Shown here one piece after another: positions 6,355-10,800 of a stretch of DNA of 10,800 nt (position 1 is its first letter; every line of letters begins with the position of its first letter). Under the pieces are notes generated by a model. That model did not search any database and was not told the origin of the DNA. It saw only the letters and a program-made list of their open reading frames with translations. Source of the stretch: Victivallales bacterium. GTDB taxonomy: Bacteria > Verrucomicrobiota > Lentisphaeria > Oligosphaerales > Oligosphaeraceae. The position numbers were made by a program, and so were the translations under genes. The DNA lies in contig JAFYGL010000654.1 in the NCBI GenBank assembly GCA_017543165.1, positions 1 to 10,800 of the forward strand, read 5' to 3'.

Positions 6355-6827
6355 TCATCTACTACCTTCGTTGCGTTTAAGAGCATCTTCACTGTGTTCT
6401 TGTAAGCCTTGACAAGTATATCTGGATTTGGTTCTTCCTCCCTGTATTTGCCGCTTCTGGCAAGTCCCGCCATTACGCAGTCGCAAAGCATTTCCAGGAC
6501 ATCAATCAGATTCACATCGTCTGGACATCTATCGTTCAGGTGGTGCCTTTCTTTCACGATGTGTATCTGGTCATACCAGCCTTTGCCCCACTCGCCTGAC
6601 TGTTGTGCCTTGTGGAATTGCTCGTAGAATTCATCGAAGTAGTCAAGTTTAGTCCTGTCGTGGAGGCGCCCCACCTCCCACAGTTTGTTGTGCAGAAACT
6701 CCATCGCACTGGCAACGTCGGAGATGTGCCTTATGGAGGACAACCGCAATTCCCTCTGGGTGATTTCGTGGTCTGCTGTCCTTGTGTCAGCCGTTGGGGA
6801 TTTATGTACAATGATCACGTGGCTCAT
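6351..6827 (-). CDS. 158-residue phage protein with HD-like histidines
   Basis: The start at 6827 has a strong GAGGTG five bases upstream; a longer frame to 6962 would read back through the neighbouring gene. Mostly helical. Motifs: H34 in a helix, H56-D57 in H-D-R-T-K, H95-H96 in E-R-H-H-L, D103-D104, and D109 and D116 in the helix D-V-L-E-M-L-C-D-C-V-M-A-G. This order of His and Asp residues recalls metal-binding HD-type or DUF5662-like phage proteins. From memory, this shape (H-D-x-T-K, R-H-H-L, D-D-V-N-L-I-D-V-L-E-M) recurs in phages, where it has no assigned role. A nucleotide phosphohydrolase activity is possible but unproven. ATGA overlap with the downstream gene. Confidence 0.82.
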   Translation of the reverse strand: MSHVIIVHKSPTADTRTADHEITQRELRLSSIRHISDVASAMEFLHNKLWEVGRLHDRTKLDYFDEFYEQFHKAQQSGEWGKGWYDQIHIVKERHHLNDRCPDDVNLIDVLEMLCDCVMAGLARSGKYREEEPNPDILVKAYKNTVKMLLNATKVVDE

Positions 6828-6831
6828 TCTT

Positions 6832-7020
6832 TCACCTCGTCTTCTTAGAATTTTTCGCTTGCCTCTCTGCCTTCCATTTCTTAAAACGTTCCGTCCATGT
6901 GCCTTCAGGACGTGGCTTGTCGAACTCGTATCTTGCAAATTCGCTAACTTCCTGCATGGCAAATGGGTTAGGCTGCTTTTTAGCCCATTCTATCGCCTGG
7001 ACATTCTCAGACCCTGTCAT
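6832..7020 (-). CDS. 62-residue basic hypothetical protein
   Basis: Start at 7020 is preceded by a long GGAGGTGGAGG stretch, the best ribosome site in the window; the frame is open further upstream, but the translated Shine-Dalgarno (R-S-G-G-G-G-K) marks that part as non-coding. The protein has an N-terminal polar segment, E-V-S-E-F-A-R-Y-E-F, and a strongly basic end (K-K-W-K-A-E-R-Q-A-K). It could bind nucleic acid or a partner protein; the family is not recognised. Its first 14 bases overlap the upstream gene. Confidence 0.6.
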   Translation of the reverse strand: MTGSENVQAIEWAKKQPNPFAMQEVSEFARYEFDKPRPEGTWTERFKKWKAERQAKNSKKTR

Positions 7021-7441
7021 TTTGCCTCCACCTCCTGATCTTTCTAAGTCTTCTTTCAAGCACCTGTGAAATTGTCTTCATTTTGCGCTTTCCGTTGGTG
7101 AAGAACCGCAGGAACGTAAGCATTATCATGTCTTTGCTGCACGATATGTATTCACGCCTCATCTCCGTATTCCAGTGAAGTACAAAATCAGTTACAAGCC
7201 CCCAAGATTTGCTTTTCTTGCAAAAAGCAAGAAGTTGTCCAAGACGTTTATGTGCTACATCATTATCAACACTGGGATAATATGTTATTTCGTCCCTGTC
7301 GTCATACAGCATCAGAAAAGATTCGCCTTTCCAAAGAACCTCAAGGTTCAAATGCCCAGATTCGTTTTCAAATGTCCTGAGTTCAACGTCACCCAAAACA
7401 AAGAGGCACCTTGCTAAAGCATCACACATGTCCAGATTCAT
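7007..7441 (-). CDS. 144-residue hypothetical protein
   Basis: Starts at 7441 with GGAGG seven bases upstream, in a TAATG overlap with the methyltransferase stop, so the two are translationally coupled. The first two thirds look like a small alpha/beta domain (V-L-G-D-V-E-L-R-T-F, L-N-L-E-V-L-W-K-G-E-S-F-L-M-L-Y-D-D-R-D-E-I-T-Y-Y-P); then comes a Trp/Cys-containing helical part, and the last 35 residues are very rich in Arg and Lys. The basic tail suggests contact with nucleic acid. No recognised domain. Confidence 0.7.
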   Translation of the reverse strand: MNLDMCDALARCLFVLGDVELRTFENESGHLNLEVLWKGESFLMLYDDRDEITYYPSVDNDVAHKRLGQLLAFCKKSKSWGLVTDFVLHWNTEMRREYISCSKDMIMLTFLRFFTNGKRKMKTISQVLERRLRKIRRWRQNDRV

Positions 7442-8979
7442 TATGTCCTCCGTGATTCTCCTGTTTGTTTGGTTATTGCTGCGGAAATCAGAGCCTCCGC
7501 AAGTTTGGGGCAGACCGCATTGCCAATCTGCCGTATCTGTTCAGACTTGTTTCCAGAGAACTTATACGATTTCGGAAATGACATCGCCGCAGCCAATTCG
7601 TGGGGCTGGAGCATCCTGAACGTGATGTCAAGTCTGTAGCGTCTTCCGTCCGCCGTTTGGATGACCTGGCCCTCAAGCAGGCCGAATCTGTCTTTTGTCG
7701 TTATCGTGTCCAGGGTTTCGCTCACTGGCTTGCACTGGCCGTTGTTGCCATAATAGGCTTGTATCATCGGCTCCACCACGCTGATTGCGCCAGCCGTGCT
7801 GATTGTGGGCAGTGGGCATTCAACAGACTTGACGCTTCCCGCAGATTGCTGCGGTATGAAAAGCGGCTGGATTAGCGCATAATTATTGACTGTGGTCAAA
7901 GTGTCAATTGGAACATCGACACTTTTGGCCTGGTTTTGATGTTTATATGGCAAAATCATTGGACTGACCACGCCATATCTGTTTGAGCAGTCGCAGGTCG
8001 GCAAAGCGTCCTCTATTGAACTGACTCTTCTGGCGTTGTTTGCTCCGCCATGGTAGTGTGTCAGGAAAGGCTCGGCAAGGCGGGTGTGCTTTCCTCCCGC
8101 GGCAAGTTCAGGCAGAGGCTCGGAGACTGTCATTGCCGTCTTCCTCGCCTGCCCTTCCCTCGCGCCACGAAGAATGGCAAGGAAAGGCCTGGCCCATTGC
8201 CCCCAGTACTTCCTGATTCCGTTTTCTATCCTGCGCAATGTATTTTCGGCAAGCGCATGTTTCCGATTGAAAATAGAACTACCGCTGATGGACCAGTCGA
8301 TAATGTCCTTAGCAGGTATCCAACGGTTGCGGATGTAGAGGTCCGGTGTCCTCGAATGCGTCGGATTCGGCCATATTGTCTTCTCGCCTGTCCCGATTCT
8401 GACAGCCTGTACTATGAGGCGCTCCCTGCAAGTCGCCGCGCCATAGTCCGCTGCGTTGAGAATGCGCCAGTCAACCTTGTAGCCGCTTCGCTTGATTGAT
8501 TCAATCCAGTCTCGGAACAGAACTCCTTTCTTTCGCGGATCAGGCTGCCCAGCCTTGTAGAGTTTCCCGTTGACCCAGGTATCGACAGCAAGCAGCGGCC
8601 CCCAGTCAAGAAAATCAGGAACGTTCTCGACATACATCCGCTTGACGATGAGTTTCCTTATCCAGGACAAAAGCATCTCCGGCTGGCAACGTGACTGGTT
8701 TGCACGCGGCTTCCCTCCCTTTGCCCGAGAGTGGTTGGTGCATTCGGGAGAGGCCCAGAGAAAGTCCAGTTGCCCGCCTGTTACCACGTCGGTTGGATCA
8801 GTTGCGTCAATGGAGGCACAGAGCCACTGGCCATCGTGATTGCGCTTGTTCGTGTCAATGGCAATCTGCCAATGGTTGATTCCGACAAGCGTATAGTTCA
8901 CGCCAGCCTTCTTGAAGGCCTCGATCATGCCAGTGGACGTTCCTCCCCCTCCGCAGAACAAATCTACGCAGCGAAACAT
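7441..8979 (-). CDS. C5 cytosine DNA methyltransferase with internal repeats
   Basis: 512 residues; transfers a methyl group from S-adenosylmethionine to C5 of cytosine in DNA. Motif I: D-L-F-C-G-G-G-G (6-13). Motif IV: S-P-E-C (77-80), catalytic C80, with Ser replacing the first Pro of the usual P-P-C; phage-type members often show S-P-x-C. Motif VI: E-N-V (118-120). Motif VIII: R-E-R (185-187). Motif IX: R-M-L-Q-P-H-E-L (455-462). Motif X: G-N-A-V (486-489). Residues 263-437, where the target recognition domain lies, hold about five tandem units of 32-42 residues. Start at 8979 overlaps the previous stop (TGATG) and has GGAGG four bases upstream. No restriction enzyme partner is seen, so it is probably an orphan phage methylase protecting or marking the element's DNA. 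Confidence 0.93.
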   Translation of the reverse strand: MFRCVDLFCGGGGTSTGMIEAFKKAGVNYTLVGINHWQIAIDTNKRNHDGQWLCASIDATDPTDVVTGGQLDFLWASPECTNHSRAKGGKPRANQSRCQPEMLLSWIRKLIVKRMYVENVPDFLDWGPLLAVDTWVNGKLYKAGQPDPRKKGVLFRDWIESIKRSGYKVDWRILNAADYGAATCRERLIVQAVRIGTGEKTIWPNPTHSRTPDLYIRNRWIPAKDIIDWSISGSSIFNRKHALAENTLRRIENGIRKYWGQWARPFLAILRGAREGQARKTAMTVSEPLPELAAGGKHTRLAEPFLTHYHGGANNARRVSSIEDALPTCDCSNRYGVVSPMILPYKHQNQAKSVDVPIDTLTTVNNYALIQPLFIPQQSAGSVKSVECPLPTISTAGAISVVEPMIQAYYGNNGQCKPVSETLDTITTKDRFGLLEGQVIQTADGRRYRLDITFRMLQPHELAAAMSFPKSYKFSGNKSEQIRQIGNAVCPKLAEALISAAITKQTGESRRT

Positions 8980-9203
8980 CACGCCTCCTTCTTCTTCGGG
9001 AACATGAACTTCATCCAACTGCGGACAATGCCAGCCGCCGCCTTCAGCTGCTTGGCGTGGGCCTCTATCTCCACGGCGTCTCCCAGGTCCCTTATGCCAG
9101 CGGCGTAGTCCGCCATCCACGTTGCCGTCTCGCGCATCTTCTTCGCGCACTTCTGCATTCTCTTGTGCATCAGTCCTTTGTCTTCCATTGCCTTGTCTCC
9201 CAT
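8979..9203 (-). CDS. 74-residue helical hypothetical protein
   Basis: Start at 9203 has AAGGAG five bases upstream. The protein is rich in Met, Lys and Ala, and looks like two or three helices (K-R-M-Q-K-C-A-K-K-M-R-E-T-A and A-K-Q-L-K-A-A-A-G-I-V-R-S-W-M) with a basic tail. No signal peptide. It overlaps the upstream nuclease gene by 34 bp and its TGA shares one base with the ATG of the methyltransferase. Such small coupled genes in phage early operons are often accessory or regulatory, but no family is recognised. Confidence 0.68.
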   Translation of the reverse strand: MGDKAMEDKGLMHKRMQKCAKKMRETATWMADYAAGIRDLGDAVEIEAHAKQLKAAAGIVRSWMKFMFPKKKEA

Positions 9204-9667
9204 GTGTTCTCCTTTCTGTTCCAGTTGGCCAGCGTGAAATGCACGTTTGCACCCGCAAACTGCGCCGCCGCCCTCTTGTATCGCTCTATCCCCTGCTCCC
9301 ATCCTGGCCCCTGGTAGCCGCCCTTGACCTCGAACACGTCAAGGCCCCATTGCTTCACCACCACGAAGTCAGGCGTGTACGTGCCGCCTCCCTCCAGTTC
9401 AAACAGCCTGGGCGGCTGCACGAGAAGCACGTCCCCGCGCTGTATCTCGTGGAGCCGCAGCCACTGCAGGAACCTCTGCTCCGTCTTGTTGCAGCGGTGG
9501 ACGCGTGGCTGCTGCCCCTTCAGCGGCGAGGAAGTTGCCGCCGCTGGCGGCTTCTTCGTCTGCTCGCTGCCCGCAAACGTGATCTGCGGCGCCACGTCTA
9601 TCCACGGGTTCCTCTCCCTGAAGGACTTGGAGCCCTTCTGCAACTCCTCTAGTGTGAAAGCCTTCAT
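9170..9667 (-). CDS. DUF1064-like PD-(D/E)XK nuclease
   Basis: 165 residues, probable phage endonuclease of the restriction-like fold. N-K-T-E (60-63) opens the domain, Y-T-P-D-F (97-101) supplies the PD aspartate, and F-E-V-K-G (112-116) supplies the E-x-K pair; the helix R-Y-K-R-A-A-A-Q-F follows. This matches the DUF1064 arrangement, in which N-K-T-E, Y-T-P-D-F and E-V-K-G are the marks. Residues 1-55 are a polar extension, probably disordered. The ATGA overlap with the upstream stop at 9664-9667 fixes the start at 9667, although GGAGG is 11 bases away. A role in phage DNA recombination or resolution is inferred from the family and the nearby replication genes. Confidence 0.8.
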   Translation of the reverse strand: MKAFTLEELQKGSKSFRERNPWIDVAPQITFAGSEQTKKPPAAATSSPLKGQQPRVHRCNKTEQRFLQWLRLHEIQRGDVLLVQPPRLFELEGGGTYTPDFVVVKQWGLDVFEVKGGYQGPGWEQGIERYKRAAAQFAGANVHFTLANWNRKENTWETRQWKTKD

Positions 9668-9882
9668 GAATTCGGCATCCTCCTTCCGCGCTTCCTTGCG
9701 GCCGCCTTGTACGCCGCGCTCTGCTCGCCCTTCCTTATGCTGCCAGGGCATGTCACATGCTCGTACAGCACGATGCCTGGCATGAAGTCGTCCACGTCCT
9801 TGTAGCACGTCTCCCCCTTCTCGATAAGCCCGTGGCAGAGGTCGCAGATGTGGTTGCGGCTCGCCGTCACCTTCCTTCTCAT
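9664..9882 (-). CDS. Small zinc-binding (treble-clef-like) protein
   Basis: 72 residues. C13-x2-C16 and H42-x2-C45, with a further C26, form a C2HC-type zinc site; between them lie the phage-typical segment G-L-I-E-K-G-E-T-C-Y-K-D and F-M-P-G-I-V-L-Y-E-H. The last 20 residues are basic (A-A-R-K-R-G-R-R). Start at 9882 overlaps the stop of the ATPase gene by four bases (ATGA) with GGAGG five bases upstream. Probably a small DNA- or protein-binding accessory of the replication module; the exact role is unknown. Confidence 0.75.
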   Translation of the reverse strand: MRRKVTASRNHICDLCHGLIEKGETCYKDVDDFMPGIVLYEHVTCPGSIRKGEQSAAYKAAARKRGRRMPNS

Positions 9883-10556
9883 AGTTCCTCCTTGTGCTTC
9901 GTGATGCGCCTGTCCTCTCCAGGCAGCGTTATGAACACGCACATCTCGTTGAGCCTGGACCACAGGCGCTCGCCGTAGCTGGCCCTTATCGCCTCCAGCG
10001 GCAGGTTGCTTGAGAAGTGCGTCTTGAACCTGGGGAAGCACATGTAGCGCTCGTTCAGAACCTCTCCCATGATGTCCCGCCTGTTGCCGTATGTCCTGTT
10101 GTCGCCGCTCTCGGCGCCCAGGTCGTCGATGATGAAGTCGTAGTGGTGCCTTGAGCAGTTGCCGAAGACGGGGAGGTTGCAGACGTACTCGAAGTGGTCC
10201 TTGGTGTCGTCGCGGCGCAGTTCGTTCACCAGGCGTATGCTGTCCCACATCGGTATGAGCAACTGCTCGCTCAGTATCTTCAGGCGCCTGGTCTTGCCGC
10301 AGCCGGTGTTGCCCAGGAGGAATATGCCCTTGCCGCCCTTGATTTCCCCAGTGGTGGCCTTGGCCAGCATCTCTGGCATGTACCATCGGTCCAGCCCCTC
10401 CTCCTCGATTATCCTCTCGTACTTGGGGACCAGGGTGCGCCAGCGTTCAGAAGTCGTCTGCGCCTGTGATTGCAGTGGATTGGAAGTCGGCTCCATGCCC
10501 GACCCGCTTAGTTCCACGCCAATTATCGTCCTGATTGTGTTTGCCGCCGTTTCCAT
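9879..10556 (-). CDS. dnaC-like: DnaC/IstB-like AAA+ helicase-loader ATPase
   Basis: 225 residues. Walker A G-N-T-G-C-G-K-T (82-89), Walker B F-I-I-D-D-L-G (141-147), sensor 1 S-S-N (182-184), and the arginine-containing Y-G-E-R-L-W-S-R (194-201) match DnaC/DnaA-type phage helicase loaders. Residues 1-60 are a variable N-terminal partner-binding region. In known phages, this protein brings the replicative helicase to the phage origin together with a replication initiator, here the upstream gene. Start at 10556 is chosen because AGGAG lies five bases upstream; an internal ATG (10496) has weak support. The frame overlaps the upstream gene by 110 bp. Confidence 0.88.
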   Translation of the reverse strand: METAANTIRTIIGVELSGSGMEPTSNPLQSQAQTTSERWRTLVPKYERIIEEEGLDRWYMPEMLAKATTGEIKGGKGIFLLGNTGCGKTRRLKILSEQLLIPMWDSIRLVNELRRDDTKDHFEYVCNLPVFGNCSRHHYDFIIDDLGAESGDNRTYGNRRDIMGEVLNERYMCFPRFKTHFSSNLPLEAIRASYGERLWSRLNEMCVFITLPGEDRRITKHKEEL

Positions 10557-10800
10557 TTGTGCTCCTGTTCTCCGTCCATTTCCGTATCTTCAGCCGCCAG
10601 TCCCTGATTGGCACTCCGTCCCTCTGCATCCAGCCGATGGCCTGGTAGTAGTCGAGAAACTCCTGCGCCTCCTGCTCGGTCAATGCCCGCTTGCCAGCGA
10701 ACTGCGGCATTCTGCTGGCCTCCACCACTTCAGCGACCGACTGCGGATAGCCCACCGCCACCGCAGGCAACTGCAATTGCATCTGCTGCGCTGGCGGTTG
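10447..10800 (-). CDS. Phage replication protein, C-terminal part (5' end cut by window)
   Basis: The frame is open to the right edge; 117 residues are visible. The segment L-T-E-Q-E-A-Q-E-F-L-D-Y-Y-Q-A-I-G-W, with V-P-I-R-D-W-R-L-K-I-R-K-W after it, matches the F-x-x-Y-Y-x-x-x-G-W ... D-W-x-x-x-x-x-x-W signature at the end of many phage replication initiators (DnaD-like or O-like proteins). After it comes a Gly/Asn/Thr-rich tail ending in A-D-D-F, like the acidic Phe-terminated tails that bind replication partners. Its last 110 bp lie inside the helicase-loader gene in another frame. Together they look like an initiator-loader pair. Confidence 0.75.
   Translation of the reverse strand, partial: QPPAQQMQLQLPAVAVGYPQSVAEVVEASRMPQFAGKRALTEQEAQEFLDYYQAIGWMQRDGVPIRDWRLKIRKWTENRSTNGNGGKHNQDDNWRGTKRVGHGADFQSTAITGADDF

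Noticed and set aside
7441..9258. A 605-residue version of the methyltransferase starting at 9258
   Set aside because: The extra 93 residues overlap the 74-residue gene and lack methyltransferase motifs; the 8979 start has GGAGG and begins just before motif I.
7441..9667. A restriction-modification pair formed by the methyltransferase and the nearby nuclease
   Set aside because: The nuclease matches a phage DUF1064-like family linked to replication genes, not a typical cognate restriction enzyme; no specificity evidence joins them.
7007..10800. Many long plus-strand open frames opposite the methyltransferase, nuclease and ATPase genes
   Set aside because: They are antisense shadows in GC-rich coding DNA; the minus-strand genes carry the motifs, ribosome sites and overlaps.
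1..10800. CRISPR array or toxin-antitoxin pair
   Set aside because: No regularly spaced direct repeats of CRISPR length and no recognisable toxin or antitoxin families were found.

Overview
The window looks like a junction between host chromosome and an integrated phage-like element. Nearly every gene that can be supported lies on the minus strand. The organism cannot be named with certainty. It is a Gram-negative-type bacterium with Shine-Dalgarno-led genes and moderate GC. The rows of outer-membrane lipoproteins with LpoB/CsgG-like and TPR-like features would suit the Lentisphaerota/Verrucomicrobiota (PVC) group or a similar gut anaerobe; this is inference from general resemblance.

Left part (about 1-5228), host-like. 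Five consecutive exported proteins read right to left: a 575-residue coiled-coil protein with a Sec signal peptide (3215-4942); a 185-residue lipoprotein (2585-3142); and three larger lipoproteins (1316-2278, 279-1307 and one cut off by the window at 1-224), each with a lipobox cysteine. Two carry helical, TPR-like C-terminal regions, and the cut-off one begins like an LpoB/CsgG/GNA1162-type periplasmic domain. A hairpin separates the first two genes. A short decayed-looking open frame sits just before the 320-residue lipoprotein. The cluster looks like a co-expressed set of outer-membrane or periplasmic parts, perhaps one complex; no function can be assigned from sequence alone.

Junction (about 4943-5669), no protein gene. 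It holds a possible promoter for the 575-residue gene, a short hairpin flanked by a 9-bp direct repeat, a MITE-like element of about 96 bp with imperfect terminal inverted repeats around a perfect hairpin, a strong minus-strand terminator, and the 3' portion of a tRNA gene (T-arm, acceptor 3' strand, discriminator G, CCA). The 5' half of this tRNA is missing. Several GAAAATC and GAAAAACCCT repeats follow. This is what an attachment site is expected to look like where a mobile element has entered a tRNA gene.

Right part (about 5670-10800), phage-like. Eleven complete genes and one partial gene are packed with 1-4 bp stop/start overlaps or larger ones. In transcription order they are: a partial replication protein, a DnaC/IstB-type AAA+ ATPase, a small zinc-binding protein, a DUF1064-like PD-(D/E)XK nuclease, a 74-residue protein, a C5 cytosine DNA methyltransferase with an internal repeat domain, proteins of 144, 62, 158 (HD-like histidines), 82 and 47 residues (the last a membrane peptide), and an excisionase-like HTH protein next to the attachment site. 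This is a phage early/replication module ending at attL. No integrase or structural genes are seen; they would lie beyond the right edge.
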